A stretch of 64,000 bases of DNA. Origin: Pseudomonadota bacterium. GTDB taxonomy: Bacteria > Myxococcota_A > UBA796 > GCA-2862545. A program made the position numbers and the translations under genes. The notes under the pieces are model-generated. The model had not been told where the DNA came from, searched no databases, and was given only the letters and a program-made list of their open reading frames with translations. The stretch lies in NCBI GenBank assembly GCA_023954855.1, contig JAGSGY010000022.1, forward strand, positions 1 through 64,000. The letters run 5' to 3'. Shown piece after piece: positions 23,805 to 33,878 of this stretch (position 1 is the stretch's first letter; every line of letters begins with the position of its first letter).

Positions 23805-24953
23805 CTACAGCGTGAGCCACTCCGCCTTCAGCCTGAAGTCGGGACTCGGGCCATCCTGGTAGACCACCACCACGTGGCTGTCGTCGATCGCGGTGATGTC
23901 CACGCCGTAGGGTGAGGGTGCTCCTTCGGTGGCGAGCGTGGTCGAGGCCGCGACCGCTCCGTCCGCGCCGATCTTGTACACGTGCAGCCGGTTGAAGACG
24001 CCGGTCACCTGTTCCATGGCGACCAAGAAGGCGCCGTCTCCGGCAGCGACGATGCTCGGGCTGTGAAGCAGGCCGGTCTCGCTCAGGGTCAGCTGTGGCG
24101 CAGAGGGGGGAAGCACGACGACGGAGCCGCTGTCGGTGTCGAAGGTCTGCCACACGCCGCCGGACCCCACCGTGATGTCGGGTCGGGCCCCGGGCGTGGC
24201 GACCTCGGCCCCATCGTTTTCACCCAGCACGCCGGCGGACACGGAGGGTTCGGTGGAGGTCGTCGAGTCTTCTTGCCAGATCAGGTGCGCAGCGCTGCCA
24301 TCGAGCGCAAGCGCGACCTCGGTCTGCCCGAAGGTGGCGTCGAGCTGCGCATCGATCGCCTGTCCTGCCGTGCCGTCGAGGTCGATGGGAATGCCGAAGG
24401 CCTGAAAGCCGGGCGCATCGTCGTGCCCGCGCGATGCGGCCATCAAGAAGCCTGCGCCGTCGGCCTGGACGTCGGGTTGGGTGACATTGCCCACAACGGT
24501 GACGCCTCCGCGGGTGTGCTCCAGCTCGATCACGTCGGTCTGGGGCGCGCCCTCGAGGTCGTAGATGCGGTAGCGCACATCGAGGTTCGCGGATCCTTGG
24601 CCGTTGTCTGAACCCCAGGCGACGAGCACGCCGCTGGGATGGACCGCCAAGACGGGGTCGAGCTCGAGGTTGTCCGTGTCGGTGACCTCGAAGGGGCCGA
24701 GTTCCATGGAGCCGTCGCAGCCGAGGCGGGCCAGCCAGATGTCGAAGCCGCTGGCGGAGTCGCGTCGGTTCCAGGCCATCCAGATGTGCTCGCCGTCAAA
24801 AGCGCTCGTACCGTGGAACTGGGTGTCCGGGCCGTCTGCGTCGGGTGCGGTGACACCGCTCGGCCACTGCTCGGCGCAGGTCAGCGTGCCGGAGTCGTCG
24901 GTAGGCTTTGTGCCCGCGCAGGCGAGCAAGAAGAGAATGGGCAGGTTTCGCAT
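23805..24953 (-). CDS. Lipoprotein, likely beta-propeller
   Basis: 382 residues. The signal peptide 'NLPILFLLACAG' gives a lipobox with Cys12. The mature part is a series of about 45-residue beta blocks with recurring 'AxDG.gfLva' and 'P.iavg..gvwqtf' patterns, as in YncE/WD-like or integrin-alpha-like propellers. No catalytic motif is visible. Unlike the other lipoproteins here it has no long Asp/Thr stalk, only a short 'GTKPTDDSGT' linker. Probably a surface or periplasmic binding or scaffold protein. Confidence 0.65.
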   Translation of the reverse strand: MRNLPILFLLACAGTKPTDDSGTLTCAEQWPSGVTAPDADGPDTQFHGTSAFDGEHIWMAWNRRDSASGFDIWLARLGCDGSMELGPFEVTDTDNLELDPVLAVHPSGVLVAWGSDNGQGSANLDVRYRIYDLEGAPQTDVIELEHTRGGVTVVGNVTQPDVQADGAGFLMAASRGHDDAPGFQAFGIPIDLDGTAGQAIDAQLDATFGQTEVALALDGSAAHLIWQEDSTTSTEPSVSAGVLGENDGAEVATPGARPDITVGSGGVWQTFDTDSGSVVVLPPSAPQLTLSETGLLHSPSIVAAGDGAFLVAMEQVTGVFNRLHVYKIGADGAVAASTTLATEGAPSPYGVDITAIDDSHVVVVYQDGPSPDFRLKAEWLTL

Positions 24954-25000
24954 GGGCCGGATGATAGCGCTCGGTACGCAGATTCCGACAAACGCGGCGA

Positions 25001-25378
25001 CTAGCCGAGTTCAAGCCAGTGGCGCACGATCGCTAGGACGTCGTCGGGGTCGAAGGGCTTGGTCATGTAGTGGTCCGCGCCCACCATCTGCCCCTGCACC
25101 TTGTCGAAGGCTTGTCCTCGCGCAGTGAGCATCATCACTTTGCTCGTGTGCGTGTGGTCATTCTTGATGACCTCGCAGACCTCGTAGCCGTTCATCCCGG
25201 GCATCATCACGTCGAGCAGCACGACGTCGGGGCGGTGCTCGCGAAACTGAGACACCCCCTCGAGGCCGTCGGTGGCGAAGTGCAAGACGACCCCATCGTC
25301 CGCGAGTTCTTCCAGGCTCTGGCCGAGGAGTTCGCGGAGAGTGGGCTCGTCATCAACGATAAGGACGCGCTTGGTCAT
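25001..25378 (-). CDS. Single-domain response regulator (CheY-like receiver)
   Basis: 125 residues, just a receiver domain. The acidic pair is in 'LIVDDEP', the phosphoacceptor Asp is in 'VVLLDVMMPGMNGYE' (about residue 55), and the switch Thr and conserved Lys are in 'MLTAR' and 'YMTKPFDPDDV'. With no output domain it should act by protein contact, in a phosphorelay or on motility machinery. No histidine kinase gene is adjacent. The start 'MTKRVLIVDDE' is typical of the family. Confidence 0.9.
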   Translation of the reverse strand: MTKRVLIVDDEPTLRELLGQSLEELADDGVVLHFATDGLEGVSQFREHRPDVVLLDVMMPGMNGYEVCEVIKNDHTHTSKVMMLTARGQAFDKVQGQMVGADHYMTKPFDPDDVLAIVRHWLELG

Positions 25379-25441
25379 GCGTGCAATGTAGTGCAGATCG
25401 ACTTCCGTCGCAGCGCGAGACTGCTGCTAGGACCGGCAGGA

Positions 25442-25765
25442 CTAGCTGTCGCGGAACTTCTGGTAGCCCTCACGGATGTCGGCAATGGCCTCGTCGAGGG
25501 CTTCACCGAGATCATCGGCCACGACCGAGAGCTGCTTCACCACACCCCATCTCTCTTCGAGGCGCTTCCACTCGTCGTTGGCCTCGCGATGCCCCAGATG
25601 CAGCTGAACGCGCAGCTCGTCGCGTGCCTGGAGCAACATGTCGACTTCGTCGCGGGCCGTATCGTGCTTCAGACTGGGGTTGTTCCACTCTGCCCTCGCG
25701 AGCCATGCCTGTAGCTTGAGTTCATCGGTAAGCCGCTTGAGAATGTCCGTTTGGCCGTTTGCCAT
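25442..25765 (-). CDS. Small helical (coiled-coil) protein
   Basis: 107 residues starting at an ATG with GGAGG six bases upstream. The whole sequence is charged and helical, with heptad-like spacing of Leu/Ala ('LLQARDELRVQLHL', 'WKRLEERWGVVKQL', 'LGEALDEAIADIREGYQKF'). No Cys, signal peptide or known motif. It lies upstream of the receiver gene on the same strand with 63 bases between them, so the two might share a transcript, though functional linkage is speculative. Confidence 0.6.
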   Translation of the reverse strand: MANGQTDILKRLTDELKLQAWLARAEWNNPSLKHDTARDEVDMLLQARDELRVQLHLGHREANDEWKRLEERWGVVKQLSVVADDLGEALDEAIADIREGYQKFRDS

Positions 25766-26114
25766 CGTTGCCTCCAGTTGGGGTCGGGTCCCTCAGAAAC
25801 GTAGAGCCCAGAGGCGGTGAGACAAGGGCCAGTTTGGGGTCTGGGCCCCATGGTTCAAAGCGCGCGTGGCTCCGAGTGCCGCGCGCGTGGGTGCTGGGAT
25901 TGGCAGGGTGAGCGCTGGATTGGCACTTTCGGGAAAGGTGGATACGGCTATCGGGTGCCCGGAGCCGTGAGGTCGGTTCTCATCGTGATCGTAGAACGGT
26001 GTGTGCGACCCGATGCTACCGCTTTTGCGGCGTTCGGACTCGCTGACGCGTGTTCGTTGTTGACATCGCCTCCATAGATCGGGACCATCTGGGGAACTCT
26101 GGAGCTCGATCCGC
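25766..26114. other. 349-base divergent intergenic region
   Basis: This lies between the coiled-coil gene (minus) and the Gly-rich lipoprotein gene (plus) and should hold both promoters. TTGACA occurs at about 26059 on the plus strand, but I see no good -10 at the right spacing. A short hairpin CTTTC-GG-GAAAG lies near 25928-25939. No coding sequence of convincing quality was found. Confidence 0.4.
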
Positions 26115-28328
<2,214 letters not shown>

Positions 28329-28341
28329 TCAGGCGCCTGTG

Positions 28342-28377
28342 GGCCCCGATGCCCGGCGTCTCGCCCACGTCGGGGCC
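28342..28377. terminator. Bidirectional terminator-like hairpin
   Basis: GGCCCCGA (28342-28349) and TCGGGGCC (28370-28377) form a perfect 8-bp stem with a 20-base loop in the 55-base gap between converging genes. No clean U-tract follows on either strand, so termination may be weak. It is one of few convergent gaps here with room for a terminator. Confidence 0.6.
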
Positions 28378-28383
28378 TTCTCG

Positions 28384-29847
28384 TCAGCGGTAACAGCCGT
28401 GCTGCCACATGATGCGCGCGTGGTAGCCCTGCTCCCTTGGATCCGGAACGGGCCGCCACATGAACACGATCTCGAGCTCCTTCAGGCGGTCGTCGCCATC
28501 GCGCTCGGCATTCCATTCGCGGCAGTGGTAGCGCGAGAACTGCAGTGCGGCCTCGGGTGAGGCTTCGTAGGCAATGCGCTTGATGAACTGACGCCAGCGG
28601 CCGTTCGCGTAGATGTTTGAGAGGGTGCGGGTCTCGGACCTCGGCGCCAGTGCGGTGGCCAGCTGCCCGTGTGGAGAGCGGCCCCCTTCGCGCATCAGGT
28701 CGACCACGTCGCCCCCAAAGGTCTCACCTCGAACGGTGACCCATCCGGATTCGGTCGCAGGACTCGCGAACATACGCCAGCCCTGCTGCAAGAAGAGCGC
28801 TTGCCCCAGCCCACGTGCGAAGGTGGGGCCTTCGTAGCTCTTGTCGCGGGCCACGCCGACATTCCACACGAGCACCCACGCCAAGAGCACCCCGGCGACC
28901 GCTTGGGCCCCCGCTTGGGACCAACCCTGCAGCGGCCTCTCTCCCGTTGGCAGCGCGTTGGCGATGCCGGTGAACACGGGTGCGAGCCGGTCCTCGGTGA
29001 GTCCCACGACGTCGAAGAACCAGGCGGGGAGCAGAGCGACGAGCCCGATGGTCGCGATGATGGGAAACAGGTTCACTGACAGGGCGAGCACGAAGGCGAG
29101 GGTGAAGACCCCCATCAGCGTCACGCCTAGGGTGCGCACCGGTCCACGGAAGATGGGCGCCAAGAACACGACGGGCCAGAGCAGCTCGAGCCAGACTGTG
29201 GTGTGGGTGAGCAGCGCGCAGAGCTCGGGAAACGCGGCGAGCTGGTGGCCAAGCCAACGCACGTGAAAGTCGGACTGCAGGTGCAGCGCGAGAGCCCCTC
29301 CGGTACGCCAGGCTTCGACGGTGTACTTGGCGTAGCCGGTGCCGAGGTAGACGACGATGAGCTGTGCGGCGATCGCGAGTGAACCCAGGTCGCGGGCCGG
29401 ACTCAGGTCGGGTGTCTCGGATCGAGCTGCGGCATCCACCGACCACACCCGCCCGACGGGGGCGAAGATGGACCACAAGACCAGCAGTCTCAGCAGTGCA
29501 TCATCTCCGGCGCCGATGTACAGATTTCGAAGCTGTACACCCGCGACCAGTGCGTACAGCGCTATGGCGACCATGCGGCAGCGCCAGCCGACCGCCAAGG
29601 CGAGTCCACCTAGGCCCTGCGCTGCGAGTAGGGCGCCTTGCCACCACACGCTTCCCGAGGCCATGTGAAGGCTGAATGAGGGCAAGAGCAGGAAGCTGTA
29701 CAAGCGAAGGGCCTCGGTACGGGGCAGCACGCCGCCATCCGAGTAGAACGCGTAGACGTCTGGAGCTCGCGTGATGGCGTCGAAGAACACCATCAGGCCG
29801 ATCCCCATGCGAAACAGGGCGAGGGCGCGCGGGTCGAGGCCGAACAT
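28384..29847 (-). CDS. HTTM-domain membrane protein (vitamin K gamma-carboxylase-like)
   Basis: 487 residues. The N-terminus 'LDPRALALFRMGIGLMVFFDAI' and 'YSDGGVLPR' are the standard opening of HTTM (horizontally transferred transmembrane) domains, followed by about eight helices to residue 330. The C-terminal 150 residues are soluble ('RMFASPATESGWVTVRGE', 'WRQFIKRIAYEASPEAALQFSRYHCREWN'), as in family members with a periplasmic extension. HTTM domains are related to the gamma-glutamyl carboxylase membrane region, but bacterial functions are mostly undetermined. The gene converges on the Gly-rich lipoprotein. Confidence 0.85.
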   Translation of the reverse strand: MFGLDPRALALFRMGIGLMVFFDAITRAPDVYAFYSDGGVLPRTEALRLYSFLLLPSFSLHMASGSVWWQGALLAAQGLGGLALAVGWRCRMVAIALYALVAGVQLRNLYIGAGDDALLRLLVLWSIFAPVGRVWSVDAAARSETPDLSPARDLGSLAIAAQLIVVYLGTGYAKYTVEAWRTGGALALHLQSDFHVRWLGHQLAAFPELCALLTHTTVWLELLWPVVFLAPIFRGPVRTLGVTLMGVFTLAFVLALSVNLFPIIATIGLVALLPAWFFDVVGLTEDRLAPVFTGIANALPTGERPLQGWSQAGAQAVAGVLLAWVLVWNVGVARDKSYEGPTFARGLGQALFLQQGWRMFASPATESGWVTVRGETFGGDVVDLMREGGRSPHGQLATALAPRSETRTLSNIYANGRWRQFIKRIAYEASPEAALQFSRYHCREWNAERDGDDRLKELEIVFMWRPVPDPREQGYHARIMWQHGCYR

Positions 29848-29944
29848 CGGTGTCCGGTCCGGCTGAGACAGGCGAGCGCGAAGGCTGGGATTCGGGGAGG
29901 TCAGGGCGGTGTCCGGGTGGCGGTCAAGCTACCTCAGGACCGCT

Positions 29945-30697
29945 TCATGCCGGGCGGAAGCCCACGCGCACACCGAGGTGGTCCGACGGTGGCTGGCCGG
30001 TCGGTGTGACCGGTTCGCGTCCCAAGCAGCGGAAGCCCGAGAAGCGAACCCCATGTCCCCAGATCCGGTCGTAGCGAGCCTTTCGCTGCGTGCGCTCACT
30101 CACGCGGGTCCAGCGCTCGCTGGCCACAGAGCCCGTGGCTTCCCACGCATCGGGCAGTCCGCCGATGGCCTCGGCTTCGGCCACGCGCAGGTTGGTGTCG
30201 CCCCCGAACAGCGCGGGACCCTGCCATGCACGCAGACGGTCGACGATGAACCGGGTCTGGCCCATGCGCAGCCGCTTGCCCTGCTGCATGCTCTCGAGGT
30301 GGGCGGTGCTCAACCGGTAGAGCTTGCCCTCACACTCTGCATCGATCTCGAGCAGCTCGCGCCCTTGGGCGCTGTCGAGCGGGAGGATGCGGGAGTCGAC
30401 GATTGAAAACGGCGCGCGGACGGCGATGAGCTCGTAGTACTCGCGCTGATCCCGGGAGCTGTGCACGAGCGTGTACCCCGCCGCGCTCAAGTGCGGCCGC
30501 AGGTGGGCGTCGAGACTGCGGTCGACCACCTCTTGAAACATCAAGATCTCAGGAGGCGGCGCTGGAGGCTCGGCGCTTGCGAGCACTTGCTCGGGCAGAC
30601 CTCCGAGCATGCTGATGAACAGCGCGGCTTCGGTGCGTTCGTCGAGCTCGGCATCTTCGAGGCCGAACAGATTCCATGAGAGAAGCTGCATGGACAT
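29945..30697 (-). CDS. Endonuclease/exonuclease/phosphatase-family protein
   Basis: 250 residues with no signal peptide. The EEP fold motifs are in order: 'LLSWNLFG' (Asn metal ligand), 'ILMFQEVVDRS' (Glu), 'LSTAHLES' (His), 'LFGGDTNLRVAEAE' (Asp-Asn pair) and 'PPSDHLGVRVGF' (Asp-His). The layout and the GGDTNLR form resemble the TDP2-like branch, which cleaves 5'-tyrosyl-DNA bonds in eukaryotes, though bacterial substrates may be other phosphodiesters. It stands alone between the HTTM gene and a divergent TPR gene. Confidence 0.85.
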   Translation of the reverse strand: MSMQLLSWNLFGLEDAELDERTEAALFISMLGGLPEQVLASAEPPAPPPEILMFQEVVDRSLDAHLRPHLSAAGYTLVHSSRDQREYYELIAVRAPFSIVDSRILPLDSAQGRELLEIDAECEGKLYRLSTAHLESMQQGKRLRMGQTRFIVDRLRAWQGPALFGGDTNLRVAEAEAIGGLPDAWEATGSVASERWTRVSERTQRKARYDRIWGHGVRFSGFRCLGREPVTPTGQPPSDHLGVRVGFRPA

Positions 30698-30770
30698 CGG
30701 CTAACCGATCGCGCCCAGGTCGCAGCCCCGCAGGTTCCGTCGGTGGTCCGCTGGCGGTATCGTCGGCCAC

Positions 30771-31880
30771 ATGCAGTGGCTCGGACGATATGAACTCCGC
30801 GAGCGGTTGGGGGCGGGCGGAGATCTCGCCGTGGCGGAGGCGTACGCGGGCGAAGCCCTCGAGCTGGCGGTGGGCTCCTCCCCGAAGACAAGGGGCGTAG
30901 CCCTGCGACGTGCGGGCGCCGTGGCCAGGCATGCGGGGCGTCTCGAGGACGCCAGGACGCTGTGCGGTGACGCACTGGAGCTTCTCGGCGACGAGGCCGG
31001 CTCCATGCGGCTTCTGGCCCAGTTTTCGTCTGCCAACATCGCCTTAGTCGCTGGGGATGCGGTGCAAGCTGTGGCCCTCTACCGGCGCGTGGTTCTCGAG
31101 GCTGTGGATCTCGGCGATATCCGCGTGGAGGCGATGGCCAACGGCAACCTTGGGTATGGGCTCATGGCGATGGGGCACACCGATGAGGCCATGGCCGTCC
31201 TCGAGCGCGCGCAAGACCTCGATCGGTCGCTGGGCCGCAAGGCTGGCGTGGCGTCCGTGCACGGCAACCTCGGGGTGCTGGGCCTCGAGAGCAATGACTT
31301 CGAGGCTGCCGAAGACCACTTCGAGCAGGCCCTCGCGCTGTATGCGCATCTCGGTGACGCCGGCGGCCAGGGACGGATGCTCGCGAACCTCGGATTCATG
31401 AACCTCGAGCGTGACGAACTCGAGAAAGCCGCAGCGCTGCTCGAACGGGCGGAGGCAGCGGCGACGCGAGCTCGCGACGTCCGAAGTCTCGGCGTAGTGC
31501 GTGGGTTCATGGGCCTGGTTCATCGCGAGCGCGGGGAACGGGCACTTGCCGAAGGAAGACTCGAGCTTGCCCTAGCCTCCGCGCGACAGGTCGGAGACCG
31601 ACGCTACGAGGGGCATTGGCTTGCGGAGCTCGCACGCATCCGCTGTGACGAGCGGTCGATTGCGGCACTCGATCAAGCCGACGCGCTTCTCTCTGAGGCC
31701 GCCGACCCCATGATGATTGCGATTGCCCGTACCGCGCGAGCAGAGGTGCTCTGGCGCCGTGGGATGCCGGCAGATGCGCAAAGCCTGCTCGAGGCGATTG
31801 ACGCTCCCAACGCGGAGGCCTCGCGAGCCATTGCGAGGGTTCGCGCCCTGATGGCATCCGCCCGTCCTTCGGGTCGCTAG
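30771..31880 (+). CDS. TPR protein carrying a truncated Ser/Thr kinase N-terminus
   Basis: 369 residues. The first 17, 'MQWLGRYELRERLGAGG', are the typical start of a myxobacterial Hanks-type kinase (first strand and the first half of the Gly loop). The sequence then jumps directly into TPR-like helices ('LEDARTLCGDALELLGD', 'VASVHGNLGVLGLESNDFEAAEDHFEQAL', and so on). Everything from VAIK through the catalytic and activation loops is absent, so no kinase activity is possible. Such TPR regions normally form the C-terminus of large kinase-ATPase-TPR proteins. An in-frame internal deletion near 30822 is the simplest reading. The frame downstream is intact, so a TPR protein may still be made. 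It shares the CTAG stop with the histone gene. Confidence 0.7.
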   Translation: MQWLGRYELRERLGAGGDLAVAEAYAGEALELAVGSSPKTRGVALRRAGAVARHAGRLEDARTLCGDALELLGDEAGSMRLLAQFSSANIALVAGDAVQAVALYRRVVLEAVDLGDIRVEAMANGNLGYGLMAMGHTDEAMAVLERAQDLDRSLGRKAGVASVHGNLGVLGLESNDFEAAEDHFEQALALYAHLGDAGGQGRMLANLGFMNLERDELEKAAALLERAEAAATRARDVRSLGVVRGFMGLVHRERGERALAEGRLELALASARQVGDRRYEGHWLAELARIRCDERSIAALDQADALLSEAADPMMIAIARTARAEVLWRRGMPADAQSLLEAIDAPNAEASRAIARVRALMASARPSGR

Positions 31881-32077
31881 ACGTCCTGCGCCTTGACCGT
31901 CTTGCGCCCGTTGGCCTTGGCCCGGCGAATCGCGACTTTCACGGATCGCGTCACCTGATGGCCGAGCTCGTTCCAGACCTCTTGGGAGATGCGCATGTCC
32001 GCCTCTGCGAAGAGCTTCTTCACCTTGGACTTCACGATGAGATCAGCGGGGTCGACACGGTCTTCTTCAGTGGGCAT
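31877..32077 (-). CDS. Bacterial histone-fold protein
   Basis: 66 residues. After a short acidic start, 'VKSKVKKLFAEADMRIS' (helix 1 and loop), a long helix 2 ('EVWNELGHQVTRSVKVAIRRAKANG') and 'RKTVKAQDV' (loop 2 and a short helix 3) match a single histone fold. The last block is nearly the archaeal histone signature RKTIKAEDV. Length, the KSKVKK start and the truncated third helix resemble the known bacterial histones such as that of Bdellovibrio. GGAGG lies eight bases before the ATG. Basic residues cluster in helix 1, the end of helix 2 and loop 2, where DNA contacts are expected. It probably dimerises and binds DNA in the nucleoid. It is divergent from the oligopeptidase gene. Confidence 0.85.
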   Translation of the reverse strand: MPTEEDRVDPADLIVKSKVKKLFAEADMRISQEVWNELGHQVTRSVKVAIRRAKANGRKTVKAQDV

Positions 32078-32174
32078 GAGAGCACCTCCGCCGTGACCTT
32101 ACTCTGTCTTGGCAAGCCTGGGATCAGCGGATCGAGCGCCGAGGCCTTATCTTGTCCGACTGCGAGGACTGCTG

Positions 32175-33878
32175 ATGAGCTTTGTGCACCACCCCGAGCG
32201 CCCCGAAACCCTGACTGCCGGCTTTGTCGAGGCCGAGTACGCCAAGCTCATTGGCCGCTGCGCGAGTGCTGAGGCCGCCGAGGACGCGACGCCGTGGCGA
32301 AGCCTGTTTGCGGACTGGAACGCACTCAAGTCGTATGTCTCGAGCGAGGGCAGCCGGCTTCGGTACGCCTACACGAAGGACATGCGGGACGCGGCATCCG
32401 AAGAGGCCGAGCGGACCTTTCGCGAGCAGGTCGTCCCTGCTTCGGAAGACGCGAACGCGGCGCTGATCGAGGCCCTGCTCGCAAGCCAGCACCGCGGCGA
32501 CCTCGCCGAGCACTATGGTGAGCAGCTGGTCCGCGTGCTCGAGGTCAACGAGCCCACGCTAGCTCCGCAGAACAGCGCACTCCGGGTCAAAGCCGGAGAG
32601 CTGGCCAAGCGCTACGACAAGCTGGTCGCCTCAGGCGAGGTGGTCATCGATGGCGAGACGCTGACGCTTCCCAGAGTGCGTGGCCTCACCACCTCGAGTG
32701 ATGCAGCGACGCGGCGCAAGGCCTTCGAGGCCTACTACGGTTGGTACATCGACCACCGCGATGCCATCGCTGCGATCTACGCCGAGCAGGTGGCGGTACG
32801 CGACGAGATGGGACGCAACCTCGGCCACGAGAACCACGTGCGCCTTGGCTATGCCGGTATGGGCCGCGTCGACTACGGCCCTGCCGAGTCCAAGCAGTTC
32901 CGCGATGCCGTGCGAACCTATGCCTCCCCGCTGTTCGCAAAGATTGGCGCCGATCAGGCGAAGGCGCTGGGAGCCGACAGCTTTCGGCCCTGGGACCGCG
33001 GATTCCATCCAGACCTGACCCTCCCGACCGGCGTTGCCGAGCCCATCGATCAGCAGCTCGACAAGGCCGGCCGCGTGTTCGAACGCCTGTCGCCAAAGCT
33101 CGCAGCACACTTCGAGAACATGCGCGCGCAGGGGCTCATCGACCTCGAGAACCGCAAGGGCAAGGCGGCGGGTGCCTACTGCACCTCGTTCCCGGACGAG
33201 GCCAAGGTCGCCATCTTCTGCAACTCGATCGGCGACCAGAGCGATGTTCGCACGCTCACCCACGAGATGGGCCATGCCTTCCAGGGCTGGGAGAGCCAGT
33301 GGATCGAGGCCATCGACCTGCGCTGGCCGAGCCTCGATGCCGCTGAGGTCCACTCCATGGGCATGGAGTACCTGACGCTGCCCTACCTCGATGAGTTCTT
33401 CACCCCGACTCAGCTCGAGCAGTTCACCCGCAGCCGCTGGAAGAAGGCCGTCGAGCTCCTCTGCTACGTGTGTGTGGTCGATGCCTTCCAGCACTGGGTC
33501 TACGAGAATCCCACCGCGACCGCTGATGCCCGAGATGCCCAGTGGACTGTCTTCCAGGACGAGTACATGCCCGGGCTTGATTGGTCCGGCGATGCCGCTC
33601 GCTACGCGTCTTCCCGCTGGTACGCGCAGCTGCACATCTTCCGCTACCCGTTCTACTACATCGACTACGCCATCGCCGAGACGGCCGCGATGCAGCTCGG
33701 TCTGCTCGACGGACAGGACCACGAGGCCTGCCTCGAGACCTATCTCGAGCTGTGTCGACTAGGTGGCACGGGCAGCGTGCTCGAGCTGCTCTCGGGCGCC
33801 GGACTGCGCTCACCCTTCGAGGGCGAGTTGATGCGGGACCTGATGGCCCACGCAGCAAGCGTGCTCGGGCTCGACTAG
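32175..33878 (+). CDS. pepF: M3-family oligoendopeptidase F
   Basis: 567 residues from the ATG at 32175, which has GAGGA six bases upstream; an upstream alternative adds an unlike Arg-rich leader. The zinc site 'HEMGHAFQ' places His363, Glu364 and His367, with the third ligand Glu391 in 'EVHSMGMEYL', as in M3B peptidases. Helical N-terminal and C-terminal lobes ('RYPFYYIDYAIAETAAMQLG') fit the family over its full length. It is a cytoplasmic zinc peptidase trimming short peptides. The stop shares CTAG with the converging methyltransferase gene. Confidence 0.9.
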   Translation: MSFVHHPERPETLTAGFVEAEYAKLIGRCASAEAAEDATPWRSLFADWNALKSYVSSEGSRLRYAYTKDMRDAASEEAERTFREQVVPASEDANAALIEALLASQHRGDLAEHYGEQLVRVLEVNEPTLAPQNSALRVKAGELAKRYDKLVASGEVVIDGETLTLPRVRGLTTSSDAATRRKAFEAYYGWYIDHRDAIAAIYAEQVAVRDEMGRNLGHENHVRLGYAGMGRVDYGPAESKQFRDAVRTYASPLFAKIGADQAKALGADSFRPWDRGFHPDLTLPTGVAEPIDQQLDKAGRVFERLSPKLAAHFENMRAQGLIDLENRKGKAAGAYCTSFPDEAKVAIFCNSIGDQSDVRTLTHEMGHAFQGWESQWIEAIDLRWPSLDAAEVHSMGMEYLTLPYLDEFFTPTQLEQFTRSRWKKAVELLCYVCVVDAFQHWVYENPTATADARDAQWTVFQDEYMPGLDWSGDAARYASSRWYAQLHIFRYPFYYIDYAIAETAAMQLGLLDGQDHEACLETYLELCRLGGTGSVLELLSGAGLRSPFEGELMRDLMAHAASVLGLD

